From the NCBI RefSeq assembly GCF_000423225.1, contig NZ_KE383992.1, positions 2,971-66,970 of the forward strand: a stretch of 64,000 bases of DNA. The letters are read 5' to 3'. The stretch comes from Kaistia adipata DSM 17808 (lineage in GTDB: Bacteria; Pseudomonadota; Alphaproteobacteria; Rhizobiales; Kaistiaceae). How positions within the stretch are numbered: the first letter of the stretch is position 1; each line of letters opens with the position of its first letter. Of the stretch, positions 17,581-26,771 are shown piece after piece. The notes under the pieces were generated by a model that was not told the origin of the DNA, did not search any database, and worked only from the letters and a program-made list of their open reading frames with translations. The translations under genes and the position numbers were made by a program.

Positions 17581-17618
17581 GAAACGTCGAGAAACGTGGA
17601 CCAGCCCGACCGAGAGGC

Positions 17619-18767
17619 ATGTCTCGAAAAATCACGATGTCCGACAAAGAAGAAACGGCCCGGTTGCCATTTGTCGAACGACGGCACTGGCCCCGTATGG
17701 AACAGGCTCCGCTGGGTGACGCCATGGCGCGGCGGCCATGCCTTGTTCCATTGCGGTTTGCGACGAACCCCCTCCCCAGGCAGGAACAGTTCGCCGCCTG
17801 GCGGGCTCACATGTCCATCCTGGTCGAGACGCGGCTGCCGGACGAAACTGACCCCGATAACGGATTCGAAGTCAGCCAGACCGCGTGGGACCTGGGCGGC
17901 ATGGTGCTCCTGCAGCAGACCGCCCCTGCCTATCGCTTCGAGCGGACACAGGAGAAGTTGCAGTTCAGCCCCGTCGATCACTGGACCATCACGTTCCTGC
18001 GCAAGGGCAGCACCTGGACGGGTGTCGACGGGCGCGTCGCCATGAATACGCCGGGCACCCTGGAAATCCGTTCGCTGGGCACGCCGTTCCGCGGCCGCGC
18101 CTTGGCCACGGAAGCGGTTTCGCTGATCGTCCCCGTCGATGAGTTCGCGGATTGCGGAGGCCTGCCCGCAACCAGCAACAACGCGATCCTTGGCGGCCTG
18201 CGAGCCGAATTGCTGATCAACTACCTGGCCAGCCTTGCGGCCAAGCTAGACCACATCACCTGCGAAGACCTGCCCTCCGTCAAGGACCGGTTGCGCGAGA
18301 TGGTATTCGAGACCGTCGCGCCCCTCGTGACGCGCGACCGGGATGATGACCGCACCACCCAAATCGGCCTGATGGCGCGAGCCCGCCGCTTCATTCAGGG
18401 TAACCTGGCTTCCGCCGAATTGACGCCGGACACGCTCTGTCGCGAGCTTGGCATTTCGCGCACCCGGCTTTACGAGCTCTTCGCCAGTTCGGGTGGCGTT
18501 GCCAACTATATCCGCAGGCGGCGTCTGTCGACGGTTCATGCGATCCTGTTCGACCCAAGCAACTCGCAGAGAATTGCGGAAGTGGCCTATGCCTTCGGCT
18601 TCGAGTCCGCGGCCAATTTCAGCCGGGCGTTCACGCAGCAATTCGGATACAGCCCAAGCAATGTGCGCAAGCATATGCAGCCGCGGAACGGCCAACCCGA
18701 TGCAGCATCGGCGGAAAGAGCCAAAATCAGCTTCGAAAAATTGCTGATCATGCTCGGGAATGCATGA
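17619..18767 (+). CDS. AraC-family transcriptional regulator
   Basis: The 382-residue protein has an N-terminal sensory half resembling the AraC-binding-like domain found in many rhizobial regulators, and a C-terminal double helix-turn-helix: LTPDTLCRELGISRTRLYELF, then the second unit with IAEVAYAFGFESAANFSRAF and the signature FGYSPSNVRK. Members of this layout often respond to aromatic or small organic inducers. The start at 17619 is uncertain; the ATG at 17637 is also possible. It lies after a strong hairpin and is probably transcribed alone. Its targets cannot be seen. Confidence 0.88.
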   Translation: MSRKITMSDKEETARLPFVERRHWPRMEQAPLGDAMARRPCLVPLRFATNPLPRQEQFAAWRAHMSILVETRLPDETDPDNGFEVSQTAWDLGGMVLLQQTAPAYRFERTQEKLQFSPVDHWTITFLRKGSTWTGVDGRVAMNTPGTLEIRSLGTPFRGRALATEAVSLIVPVDEFADCGGLPATSNNAILGGLRAELLINYLASLAAKLDHITCEDLPSVKDRLREMVFETVAPLVTRDRDDDRTTQIGLMARARRFIQGNLASAELTPDTLCRELGISRTRLYELFASSGGVANYIRRRRLSTVHAILFDPSNSQRIAEVAYAFGFESAANFSRAFTQQFGYSPSNVRKHMQPRNGQPDAASAERAKISFEKLLIMLGNA

Positions 18768-18982
18768 CGCCCGCGAACTCGCACCCCCTCCGCCATCTGG
18801 CCATCGAGCCCCATCGACGGAAGGGGGGCGCCATCAGCGCGGTTCAGAACCGGCGCCTCGTTCGCCGGGCATGCGCCCTCTGCCATTCCCGGCCGTGGCC
18901 CTGCCGGTCCAATCCACGCTCAACCGGCTAGTGCCGCTTGCATTTCGATACCGATCTGATCAGGCTGGGCGGCCCCGCGCCG

Positions 18983-20494
18983 ATGCGCGAAAACCCCGTT
19001 CCATCAGCCATCAGGGCGGCCGAGTTGACCCACAAGCTTCCTTCCCTGTCCGAGATCACCACCGCCACGGTCCCCGGCTATGACCGCGCCGCGCTCCGCG
19101 CCGGCATCCTGCATTTCGGCCTCGGCAATTTCCATCGCGCGCACCAGGCGGTCTATCTGAACGACCTGTTCCAGCGCGGCGAAGGCCACGACTGGGCCAT
19201 CGTCGGCGCCAGCGTGCGCGAGGCGGACAAGCCGATCCAGGAGAAACTGAAGGGCCAGGACTGGCTCAGCACCGTGGTCGAGCAGGAAGCCGACCACGCC
19301 AGCGCCACCATCACCGGCTCGATGATCGACTACATCGCGCCCGGCGACACCGAAGCGATCCTCGCGCGCCTGCGCGACCCGTCGATCCGCATCGTCTCGC
19401 TGACCATCACCGAGGGCGGCTACTACATCGATCCGGCGACGCAGGCCTTCGACGCCACGCATCCGGACATCATCCACGACGCCGCCCATCCCGAGGCGCC
19501 GCGCACCCCTTTCGGGCTGATCCTGGCCGGCCTCGTCCACCGCCGTGACACCGGCATCGCGCCGTTCACCGTGATGAGCTGCGACAACATCCCCGGCAAT
19601 GGCCATGTCACCGCCAACGCCGTCGCCGGACTGGCCGAGAAGATCGATCCGGCGCTGGCGCGCTGGGTGCGCGGGACCGTCGCCTTTCCGAACAGCATGG
19701 TCGACCGCATCACCCCGGCCACATCGCAGCGCGAGCGCGACATCCTCGCCCGCGACTTCGACATCGACGACGCCTGGCCGGTGTTCTGCGAGAGCTTCCG
19801 GCAATGGGTTCTGGAAGACCACTTCCCCGCCGGGCGGCCGGCGCTCGAAGCGGTCGGCGTGCAGTTCGTGCCCGACGTGGCGCCCTACGAGCACATGAAG
19901 ATCCGCATCCTGAATGGCGGCCATGCCACCATCGCCTATCCGGCGAGCCTGCTCGGCATCCACTTCGTGCACGAGGCGATGGAAGACGAGCAGATCGCGC
20001 GCTTCCTGACCAAGGTGGAGACCGACGACATCATCCCGATCGTGCCGCCCGTGCCGGACACGGATCTCGCCGCCTATTTCGCGCTCTGCCAGAGCCGCTT
20101 CGGCAATCCGAAGATCGGCGACACCAACCGGCGACTCGCCCATGACGGCGCCAACCGCCAGCCGAAGTTCATCATCCCCTCGGCGGCGGACAGCCTCGCC
20201 GCCGGCCGCGACGCCCTCGGCCTCGCGCTCGTCAGCGCGCTCTGGTGCCGTTACTGCTTCGGCACGACCGACGCCGGCGCCCCGGTCGAACCCAACGATC
20301 CGAGCTGGGAGCGCCTGAACGCCACCGCCAGGCAGGCGAAGGACGACCCGCGGGCCTGGCTGGCGATGCGCGACATCTATGGCGATCTCGGCGGCAACGA
20401 GCGCTTCTCGGCCGGCTTTGCGCGCGCGCTGGACAGCCTCTGGACGAATGGCGTCCGGGCGACGCTCGAACGCTACCTCGCCGGCACCCTGTAG
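18983..20494 (+). CDS. Mannitol 2-dehydrogenase / polyol dehydrogenase (long-chain MDR family)
   Basis: The 503-residue enzyme has the N-terminal NAD-binding motif GILHFGLGNFHRAHQA, the mid-chain FPNSMVDRITP and the catalytic KIRILNGGH (Lys, Asn and His of the polyol-specific long-chain dehydrogenases). These oxidise D-mannitol to fructose, or D-arabinitol or sorbitol to ketoses; fructuronate reductases share the fold. Length agrees with mannitol 2-dehydrogenase (about 490). ATG 18983 is preferred over the TTG at 18938. It stands alone, convergent to the Cys/Met enzyme operon; the ABC importer operon on the other strand could supply a polyol, but that is only proximity. Confidence 0.88.
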   Translation: MRENPVPSAIRAAELTHKLPSLSEITTATVPGYDRAALRAGILHFGLGNFHRAHQAVYLNDLFQRGEGHDWAIVGASVREADKPIQEKLKGQDWLSTVVEQEADHASATITGSMIDYIAPGDTEAILARLRDPSIRIVSLTITEGGYYIDPATQAFDATHPDIIHDAAHPEAPRTPFGLILAGLVHRRDTGIAPFTVMSCDNIPGNGHVTANAVAGLAEKIDPALARWVRGTVAFPNSMVDRITPATSQRERDILARDFDIDDAWPVFCESFRQWVLEDHFPAGRPALEAVGVQFVPDVAPYEHMKIRILNGGHATIAYPASLLGIHFVHEAMEDEQIARFLTKVETDDIIPIVPPVPDTDLAAYFALCQSRFGNPKIGDTNRRLAHDGANRQPKFIIPSAADSLAAGRDALGLALVSALWCRYCFGTTDAGAPVEPNDPSWERLNATARQAKDDPRAWLAMRDIYGDLGGNERFSAGFARALDSLWTNGVRATLERYLAGTL

Positions 20495-20500
20495 TCATAC

Positions 20501-20522
20501 GGGGGCGTCGAGCGGCGCCCCC
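20501..20522 (+). terminator. Hairpin just after the polyol dehydrogenase stop
   Basis: GGGGGCG at 20501-20507 pairs with CGCCCCC at 20516-20522 across an eight-base loop, six bases past the stop codon. No T-run, so terminator-like. Confidence 0.45.
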
Positions 20523-20531
20523 CGCTTCGTC

Positions 20532-20553
20532 CGCCGCCAGGACCCTGGCGGCG
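20532..20553. terminator. Hairpin between convergent genes
   Basis: CGCCGCCAG at 20532-20540 pairs with CTGGCGGCG at 20545-20553 around GACC. It abuts the stop codon of the small minus-strand frame at 20554 and could stop transcripts from both sides. Confidence 0.45.
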
Positions 20554-20760
20554 TCAGTTCTCGGATTTTCCGGTTTCGGCCTTCTCGCGGGCGATGCGGG
20601 CGCGGCGCACGGCGCGGCGAGCCTCGATCTCTTCCGGCGTGCTGACATGCGGCGGCGGCAGATCGGCCGCGGCCCGCGCCAGCGCTTCGGCGGCGTCGAT
20701 ATCGACGCCGTCGGCGATCAGGGCGGCCTTGAGTTCGTCGGCGCGGGGCAGAGCGTTGTC
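20554..20760 (-). pseudogene. Small minus-strand frame without a clear start; remnant or small hypothetical
   Basis: The frame ending at 20554 encodes a protein-like stretch: ADELKAALIADGVDIDAAEA, then PPPHVSTPEEIEARRA and a very charged RRARIAREKAETGKSEN tail. It is followed at once by a hairpin, as real genes are. No ATG, GTG or TTG is in frame near the left end of this stretch, and a strong hairpin (20872-20895) separates it from the upstream PLP-enzyme gene. It may be the tail of a degraded gene or start from a rare codon such as CTG. I do not recognise the family. Confidence 0.3.
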
Positions 20761-20871
20761 CTCGTTGGCCGCGGCGAAGCAGCGGCGGCTGCGGATATCG
20801 CCGTCGTAGCAGCCCCTCCGGCCCGGCTCAACCGTGGCGCCCCGATCTCCACGCCTGACGGCTGCGAGCGC

Positions 20872-20895
20872 GGAGGGCGCGCGGACGCGCCCTCC
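20872..20895 (-). terminator. Hairpin after the Cys/Met PLP enzyme gene
   Basis: A perfect ten-pair stem GGAGGGCGCG / CGCGCCCTCC with a four-base loop lies 24 bases past the stop of the gene ending at 20919. There is no strong T-run. Confidence 0.5.
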
Positions 20896-20918
20896 TTGAA
20901 TGGACGTAGAGCGCGACG

Positions 20919-22133
20919 TCAGACGTCGATGTGCATCTGCGCGATCGCCTGGTCGACGTCGGCGATGATGTCGTCGATGTGCTCGATGCCGACCGAGAAG
21001 CGGACCAGGCCGTCGACGACGCCCATCGCCTCGCGCTCCTGGCTCGGAATGTCGAGGAACGCCATGGTGGCGGGCATCTGGGTCGTGGTGCGCAGGCCGC
21101 CGAGGCTCGCAGCGAAGGAGCAGAGCCTCAGCCGCTTCAGGAGGCGCACGCCGGAGATCTCGTCCGCGACGCGGAACGACAGCATGGCGCCGCCATCCTT
21201 CAGCTGCTCCTTGGCCGAGGCGTAGTTCGGGTGCGACTCGAGGCCCGGATAGAACACCCGCATCACCTTCGGGTGCTTCTCCAGATATTCCGCCAGCTTG
21301 CGCGCGTTGGAGCACTGCTTCTCGACCCGCAGCGCCAGCGTCTGCGCGCCGCGCAAAAGCAGCCAGGCGTTGAAGGGCGACAGCGGCGCGCCGAGCTTGT
21401 TCAGCGTGTTCCAGCGCACGTCCTCGAGCCAGTCGGCCGGCAGGATGTCCGACTTCAGCGTGATCACGCCGCCGACGGCGTCGTTGTGGCCGCCGATGAA
21501 CTTGGTCGCGCTCTCGACGACGACGTCGACGCCGAAATCATGCGGCCGGCAGACGGCGGGCGAAGCGAAGGTGTTGTCGCAGATGACGACGATGCCGCGC
21601 GAATGAGCGAGTTCGACCAGCGCCTTGAGCGGCGGCACCTTCATGGTCGGGTTGGCGATCGACTCGACGTAGAGCACCTTGGTCTTGTCGGTGAACGCCG
21701 CCTCGACGGCCTTCACGTTGGTGCAGTCGACGAGATTGACCGACAGGCCGAAATCCTGGGCGCGGTGATCGAAGAACTCGTGCGTGCTGGAATAGGTCGT
21801 GAGGTCGGCGACGAGGTGGTCGCCCGCCTTCAGGATGCCGAACAGCGCATGCGAGATCGCCGCCATGCCGGAGGCGGTGGCGAGGCAGGCGGTGCCGCCG
21901 GTCAGCTTGGCGACATGGTCCTCGAGCGCGTACTCGGTCGGGTTGCCGCAGCGCGAGTAGATGTTCACTTCCTTGCGCGCGCCGGCCACGATCTGGTCGT
22001 AGATGTCGCCGCCATACTGGAAGTTGGCCGACATGTAGATCGGGTAGCTGATCGACTGCGAGTGTTCCTCGGGCTCGTAGAACACCGCCTGGCTGGCGAA
22101 TTTCAGGTCCGGAAGCGGGGGCTTGGACGACAT
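20919..22133 (-). CDS. Cys/Met metabolism PLP-dependent enzyme (trans-sulfuration family lyase)
   Basis: The 404-residue protein shows the family core: IYSRCGNPTEYALEDHVAKL, the cofactor-contact segment TASGMAAI, YVESIANPTMKV, CDNTFASP and the PLP-binding lysine in VESATKFIGGHND, ending with VRFSVGIEHIDDII. Related enzymes are cystathionine gamma-lyase or beta-lyase, methionine gamma-lyase and O-acetylhomoserine sulfhydrylase; residues visible do not decide between them. It starts 14 bases after the stop of an ABC permease with GGAG before the ATG, so it is the last gene of the importer operon. That link with a sugar-type transporter is odd. Confidence 0.88.
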   Translation of the reverse strand: MSSKPPLPDLKFASQAVFYEPEEHSQSISYPIYMSANFQYGGDIYDQIVAGARKEVNIYSRCGNPTEYALEDHVAKLTGGTACLATASGMAAISHALFGILKAGDHLVADLTTYSSTHEFFDHRAQDFGLSVNLVDCTNVKAVEAAFTDKTKVLYVESIANPTMKVPPLKALVELAHSRGIVVICDNTFASPAVCRPHDFGVDVVVESATKFIGGHNDAVGGVITLKSDILPADWLEDVRWNTLNKLGAPLSPFNAWLLLRGAQTLALRVEKQCSNARKLAEYLEKHPKVMRVFYPGLESHPNYASAKEQLKDGGAMLSFRVADEISGVRLLKRLRLCSFAASLGGLRTTTQMPATMAFLDIPSQEREAMGVVDGLVRFSVGIEHIDDIIADVDQAIAQMHIDV

Positions 22134-22147
22134 GGGGGAGCTCCTGA

Positions 22148-23014
22148 TTATTCCTTCACGGCGCCGCCCAGGAGGGCGGACGTGATCTGGCGTTCGAAGA
22201 AGACGAAAAGGACCAAGGGGGCGATGGCGGCGATCAGGATCGCGGCCAGCATCACCGGGTAGTTGGTGATGTGCTCGCCGACGAAATCCGTCAGGCCGAC
22301 CGGCAGCGTCTTGCGGGCCGGGCTGTTGATGAACACGACCGGGAACAGGAAGTCGTTCCAGACCCAGATCATGTTGACGACGGCGACCGTGAACATGGCC
22401 GGCCAGGCGATCGGCATGGCGATGTGGCGGAAGATGCCGAACTCGCCGGTGCCGTCGAGCCGCGCCGCGTCGAAGAGCTCGCGCGGCAGCGTGACGAAGA
22501 AGGCCCGCATGATGAAGATCGAGACCGGGATGTTGAACGCCGCCGTCGGCAGGATGACGCCGAGATGGGTGTCGAGCAGCCCGGCATTGCGCAAGAGCAC
22601 GACCAGCGGCACCAGCGCGACATAAGCGGGGATCGCCATCGCCGCCATCAGGCTCAGCTCGACGCCGGCCATCCAGCGCGGCTTGTAGACGGCGAGCGCA
22701 TAGCCGGCGAGCGTCGCGACGATCACGGTGAGCAAGGTCGCGCCGGCCATGATCCAGAGCGAGTTCATCGCGTAGGTGCCGAGCGCGCCGCCGCTCCAGG
22801 CGCCGATATAGGCGTCGAAGGAGAAGGTGGTCGGCAGCGACCAGACGGAGCGCATGAACTCCTTGTTGGTCTTGAAGGTGCTATAGCCCATCCAGACGAA
22901 CGGGAAGATCACCATCAGCACATGCGCGGTCAGCACGGCGAGCACGACGATCGTCGTCGGCGTGACGCGGGTGACGGGGCCGGACGCGGCGAGGGTTGCG
23001 GCGCGCTTGCTCAT
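22148..23014 (-). CDS. ABC transporter permease, MalG type
   Basis: The 288-residue inner-membrane protein has six predicted helices and the EAA-loop signature DAARLDGTGEFGIFRHIAMP, which docks on the ATPase. It belongs to the carbohydrate CUT1 family. The ATG at 23014 overlaps the stop of the MalF-type gene (ATGA). The much longer frame running up to 23998 is a shadow across that upstream gene. No ATPase gene is nearby, so a shared MsmX/UgpC-like ATPase elsewhere must energise it. Confidence 0.9.
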   Translation of the reverse strand: MSKRAATLAASGPVTRVTPTTIVVLAVLTAHVLMVIFPFVWMGYSTFKTNKEFMRSVWSLPTTFSFDAYIGAWSGGALGTYAMNSLWIMAGATLLTVIVATLAGYALAVYKPRWMAGVELSLMAAMAIPAYVALVPLVVLLRNAGLLDTHLGVILPTAAFNIPVSIFIMRAFFVTLPRELFDAARLDGTGEFGIFRHIAMPIAWPAMFTVAVVNMIWVWNDFLFPVVFINSPARKTLPVGLTDFVGEHITNYPVMLAAILIAAIAPLVLFVFFERQITSALLGGAVKE

Positions 23015-23919
23015 CGTTCGCTCCCGCCGCGCGCCCGCTTCAGATAGCGGAAGATGATGAAGGCGCCCGCCGCCGTCAGCACCATCTGGGCGAAGCCGAT
23101 CGTCGCGGCGTAGCCCATCTCGAAGCTGCTGAAGCCGGCCTTGTAGAGATAGGTCGAGACCACCTCGCTGGCGTGGTTGGGGCCGCCATTGGTGAGCACG
23201 AAGACGAGCGAGAAGGTCTTCAGCGAGCCGATGATGGCGAGCAGCGTGTTGGCGCGCACCGCGTCCCAGACCATCGGCACGGTGATCGAGAAGAACTTGG
23301 TGAAATGGCCGGCGCCGTCGATCTCGGCCGTCTCGTAGAGCGTCTCGGGCACGTTGCGCACGGCGGCGACGAACAGCAGCACATAGAGGCCGAGATAGGT
23401 GAAGCTCATCACCACCACGACCGCCGGGAAGGCGGTGGCGGAATCGCCGAGCCAGCCGCGCTGCAGCGAGCCGAGGCCGAGCGCCTTCAGGCTCGCGTTC
23501 ACCAGCCCGAAATAGGGATTGTACAGGAAGCGCCAGAGCAGGCCGATGCAGATCTCGCTGACCATCACCGGCACCAGGTAGAAGAACAGGAACAGCCGGC
23601 TGACGAATGGAACGATGCGGACCAGGCAATAGGCGATCAGCAGCGCCAGGAACACCTGCAGCACGATCGCGGTCGCGGCGATCAGGAGGTTGCGGCCGAG
23701 CGATTTCCAGAAGATAGCGTCGGTGGCGAGGCGCAGGAAATTGTCCAGTCCGACGAAGGCCGGGGCCGAGGCGCCGTCCCACTGGAAGAAGGACAGCCAG
23801 CCGGCATAGACGATCGGATAGGCGACGAAGACCGCGATGAGGACAAAGGCCGGCAGCAGGAACAGCAGCGCCGCCCGGGTCTGCTCTTTTGGCGCCACGT
23901 CGCGCGAAGTCGATGTCAT
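23011..23919 (-). CDS. ABC transporter permease, MalF type
   Basis: The 302-residue protein has an N-terminal helix ALLFLLPAFVLIAVFVAYP, further membrane helices and the EAA loop YETAEIDGAGHFTKFFSITVP, followed by the typical FVLTNGGPNHASEV segment. It pairs with the MalG-type gene, which it overlaps by four bases, and with the binding protein 97 bases upstream. It forms one half of a CUT1-type sugar or polyol importer. Confidence 0.9.
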   Translation of the reverse strand: MTSTSRDVAPKEQTRAALLFLLPAFVLIAVFVAYPIVYAGWLSFFQWDGASAPAFVGLDNFLRLATDAIFWKSLGRNLLIAATAIVLQVFLALLIAYCLVRIVPFVSRLFLFFYLVPVMVSEICIGLLWRFLYNPYFGLVNASLKALGLGSLQRGWLGDSATAFPAVVVVMSFTYLGLYVLLFVAAVRNVPETLYETAEIDGAGHFTKFFSITVPMVWDAVRANTLLAIIGSLKTFSLVFVLTNGGPNHASEVVSTYLYKAGFSSFEMGYAATIGFAQMVLTAAGAFIIFRYLKRARGGSER

Positions 23920-23974
23920 GGATTTTCCTTGGGTCTTCCTTGGGCTTTCCGCGGGAGCTTCCTCGGAAACGCAG

Positions 23975-23996
23975 GCGGCGGGGTCGCCCCCGCCGC
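23975..23996 (-). repeat. Hairpin between binding-protein and permease genes
   Basis: GCGGCGGGG at 23975-23983 pairs with CCCCGCCGC at 23988-23996 around four bases. In maltose-type operons a structure in this position lets the binding-protein mRNA outlast the permease part; the same role is inferred here. Confidence 0.5.
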
Positions 23997-24016
23997 ATGG
24001 TCGTGAACTGGGAGGA

Positions 24017-25270
24017 CTACTGGCCGGCCTTGAGCGCGTCTTCGAGCTTCTTGGCGGCGTCTTCCGGCTTCACCGAGCCGTCGAGCACGCCCTGCAGGCT
24101 GGTGTAGTAGGCGTTGGTGGCCTTGGGCTGCATCGCCGTGTCGTAGAACGGATCGAGATGGCCGGCCGACTTCATCAGGCCGTTGCTGATGCCGTAGAGG
24201 ACCGGGCCGGCGGCCGCCTCGGTGGTTGCGTCCTTGACGGTGACCATCGTCTTGCGCAGGTCGACATACTTGGTCATCACCTCGGGCGAGGTCAGGAAGC
24301 GCAGCAGCGTCACCGCGTCGGCCTTGTTGGCGGCCTTCTCGGAGATGCCGAACGCCGCCGCAACACCGGCGAGCACGTCGGTCTGGTCGCCCTTGCCACC
24401 GGCCACTTCCGGGAAGGCGAAGGAGGCGAGCTCGAAGCCCTCCGGCGCGTCCTTCGAGGCGCCGATCTGCCAGGTGCCGTTCAGCAGCATGGCGGCCTGG
24501 CCGTTCAGGAAGAGCATGTTGGCTTCCTGGTCGCTCATGCCGTTGAAGCCGATCGGGAAATAGCCCTTCTGGGCGAGGTCGGCGATGCGCGCGAAGGCGT
24601 CGGCGGCTTCCGGCTGCAGCGTCGCGTCGGCGTCCTTGTTGACGAAGGCGGCGACGGCGCCGGAGCCCTTCAGACGCATCTCGAGATACTGGAACCAGAA
24701 GGTGGCCGGCCAGGAATCCTTGTTGCCGAGCGCGAACGGGATCAGGCCCTCGCCCTTGATCTTCTCGGCGAGCGCGACGAGCTCGTCATAGGTCTTGGGG
24801 ACTTCCCAGCCATGCTCGGCGAACAGCGCCTTGTTGTACCAGAACACGGCGGCGTCGACGTCGACCGGCGCGGCGTAGACCTTGCCGTTCTTGGTGGTCT
24901 GGGCGAGCGCGCTCTCCAGGAAGCTGGCGCCCCAGCCATCCTTGGCGAGGTCCTCGTCGAGCGCGTACATCTGGCCGCCATCGACGAAGGCGCCGAGGAA
25001 GCCGCCCGGCAGCGTATAGAACACGTCCGGCGGATTGCCGGAGGCCATGGCGGTATTCAGCTTGGTCTTGTAGGCGGACTGTTCCGCCGGCACGACGTCG
25101 AGCTTGATGTCGGGATGCGCCTTGGCGAAGGCATCGAGCGCGAAATTGATGAAATCGGTCTTGTCCTGCTGGCCGGCATAGGCGTGCCAGAAGCTGAGTT
25201 CACCGGCCGCCGCGGGCGCCGCGCCCAGCATGACGGCCACGCCCATGGCCAGAAGCCCCTTCAGTCGCAT
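24017..25270 (-). CDS. ABC transporter substrate-binding protein, sugar type
   Basis: The 417-residue periplasmic protein has a Sec signal peptide (MRLKGLLAMGVAVMLGAAPAAA) and the family-1 fold opening ELSFWHAYAGQQDKTDF, with PPDVFYTLPGG and NGQAAMLLNGTWQ later. ATG 25270 follows GAGAAGGG at good spacing. It is the first gene of an importer operon running through both permeases to the PLP enzyme. Extracytoplasmic family 1 proteins bind oligosaccharides, glycerol-3-phosphate or polyols; the substrate cannot be told from sequence. Confidence 0.9.
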   Translation of the reverse strand: MRLKGLLAMGVAVMLGAAPAAAGELSFWHAYAGQQDKTDFINFALDAFAKAHPDIKLDVVPAEQSAYKTKLNTAMASGNPPDVFYTLPGGFLGAFVDGGQMYALDEDLAKDGWGASFLESALAQTTKNGKVYAAPVDVDAAVFWYNKALFAEHGWEVPKTYDELVALAEKIKGEGLIPFALGNKDSWPATFWFQYLEMRLKGSGAVAAFVNKDADATLQPEAADAFARIADLAQKGYFPIGFNGMSDQEANMLFLNGQAAMLLNGTWQIGASKDAPEGFELASFAFPEVAGGKGDQTDVLAGVAAAFGISEKAANKADAVTLLRFLTSPEVMTKYVDLRKTMVTVKDATTEAAAGPVLYGISNGLMKSAGHLDPFYDTAMQPKATNAYYTSLQGVLDGSVKPEDAAKKLEDALKAGQ

Positions 25271-25575
25271 TACCCTTCTCCCCGACTTTGTCTTGGTGTG
25301 ATCGCGTAGTCGTGTCACACAACGCTTCCCGTTTCCAGATCACCCGCGACCGGCGCGACGGCGCGGTGTTTTGCCGTTTCCAACGCCGGCGGCCGGAGTT
25401 GCGCGCGCCGTCGGGCAGAATCCAAGACGGACGCTACGGAAGGAAGCGGCGGCATCCGACCGCCTCGCGCGATCCTGCCCGGCAAGGCCGGGGCCGGCGC
25501 GGAAGCGCGGATTCCTGGGGATCTTCCCCGCGAGGCGCGTCCCTTCCCGCCGCCCGGGACGCCTCGCGAAAGAAA
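25271..25575. other. Promoter region of the first importer operon
   Basis: About 300 GC-rich bases without a credible gene, between the binding-protein start and the terminator of the DapA-like gene. The importer promoter should lie here; I could not pick its boxes. Confidence 0.35.
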
Positions 25576-25597
25576 AAGGCCCTCGCGAGAGGGCCTT
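25576..25597 (-). terminator. Intrinsic terminator of the DapA-like gene
   Basis: A perfect nine-pair stem AAGGCCCTC / GAGGGCCTT with loop GCGA, followed on the minus strand by TTTTTCTTT. It sits 16 bases past the stop of the gene ending at 25613. Confidence 0.85.
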
Positions 25598-25612
25598 GTC
25601 GTTTCACAGCGG

Positions 25613-26575
25613 TCAGGCCGCGATCTTCAGCGCCGCTTCGAGCTGATGGCTCCAGCCGGCATACCACGCGTCGAACAGGGCGAGCTGCGCCTCGGCATAG
25701 CCGCGCTGGCTGTCGCTGAGCGCGTCGGCCTCGTTGAAGTTGAGGGTGTATTCGGCGTCGCCCTTCAGCACCATCAGGTGCTTGAAATAAAGCACCAGGT
25801 CCGGGCCCTCGTCGAAGGAGGACAGCACGGCGAGCGCCTCCTCCAGCTCCTGCGCGCGGACACGCGCCGCGACATCACCCTTCGCGGCGGCGGCGCTGAG
25901 CGCGACGAGGTGGAGCACCTCCTTCGGCAGCACGTTGCCGATGCCGGTGATCGCGCCGGTCGCGCCGCACTTGACGAAGCCATGGAAGACCGCCGTGTCG
26001 ACGCCGACCATCAGCGTGACGTCGTCGTCGCGGCTGGTGATGTTCTCGGCCGCGTAGGTCATGTCGGCGGGGCCGCCGAACTCCTTGAAGCCGACCAGGT
26101 TCGGATGCTCGGCGCGCAGCGCGAAGAAGAGATCGGCGCGGGTGGCGAAGCCGTAATAGGGGCTGTTGTAGATCACGGCCGGCAGGTCCGGCGCGGCGGC
26201 GAGGACCGCCTTGAAATGGCCGCGCTGGGCGGCGGCCGACGAACCGCGCGACAGCAGGCGCGGAATGACCATCAGGCCCCTGGCACCGACCTTCTGGGCG
26301 TGCGCGGCATGGGCCACGGCGCTGGCGGTGTTGACGGCCCCGGTGCCGACGATGACCGGCACGCCGGCCTTCACCAGGCGCTCGACGCCCTCCATGCGCT
26401 GCGCGTCGGAGAGCAGCGGCCAGTCGCCCATCGAGCCGCAATAGACGACGGCCGACATGCCGGCGGCGACCAGCTCTTTCGCCTTGCGCACCAGCGCATC
26501 GAAATCGGGCGTGCGATCAGCCTTGCACGGCGTCATCAATGCCGGAATGCAGCCTGAGAAGATCGTGGACTTCAT
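25613..26575 (-). CDS. DapA-family aldolase/lyase (dihydrodipicolinate synthase-like)
   Basis: The 320-residue TIM-barrel enzyme has the Schiff-base lysine in NLVGFKEFGG and the family tyrosine in VIYNSPYYGFATRAD; the usual GTTGE is replaced by CGSMGDW, so it is probably not a true DapA. Relatives catalyse pyruvate-linked aldol or dehydratase reactions on keto-sugar acids or hydroxyproline-derived imines. ATG 26575 has GGGAGACC upstream. It is divergent from a GntR regulator, 196 bases away, which likely controls it, and has its own terminator. Confidence 0.85.
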   Translation of the reverse strand: MKSTIFSGCIPALMTPCKADRTPDFDALVRKAKELVAAGMSAVVYCGSMGDWPLLSDAQRMEGVERLVKAGVPVIVGTGAVNTASAVAHAAHAQKVGARGLMVIPRLLSRGSSAAAQRGHFKAVLAAAPDLPAVIYNSPYYGFATRADLFFALRAEHPNLVGFKEFGGPADMTYAAENITSRDDDVTLMVGVDTAVFHGFVKCGATGAITGIGNVLPKEVLHLVALSAAAAKGDVAARVRAQELEEALAVLSSFDEGPDLVLYFKHLMVLKGDAEYTLNFNEADALSDSQRGYAEAQLALFDAWYAGWSHQLEAALKIAA

Positions 26576-26771
26576 GGTGGTCTCCCTGTGAGCCGCGCGC
26601 GAGCGCGCATCCCGAAACAGCTTGGATCCCGGCCATTCTAGCATTTGTATTTTCTGTGTCGACAAATTTCGGAGTCGCGCGTCCGGCGGGCGCGCCGCGC
26701 CGGCGAGGCCGTGACGCGGGCCGCATCCTTGGCTAAGAAGTGACACGGGAACGCGAAGGGTGGCCGTCACG

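Noticed and set aside
22148-23998. 616-residue frame as one long permease
   Set aside because: Only the part from 23014 is a permease. The upstream part is an Arg-rich shadow of the MalF-type gene; the ATGA overlap at 23011-23014 fixes the real start.
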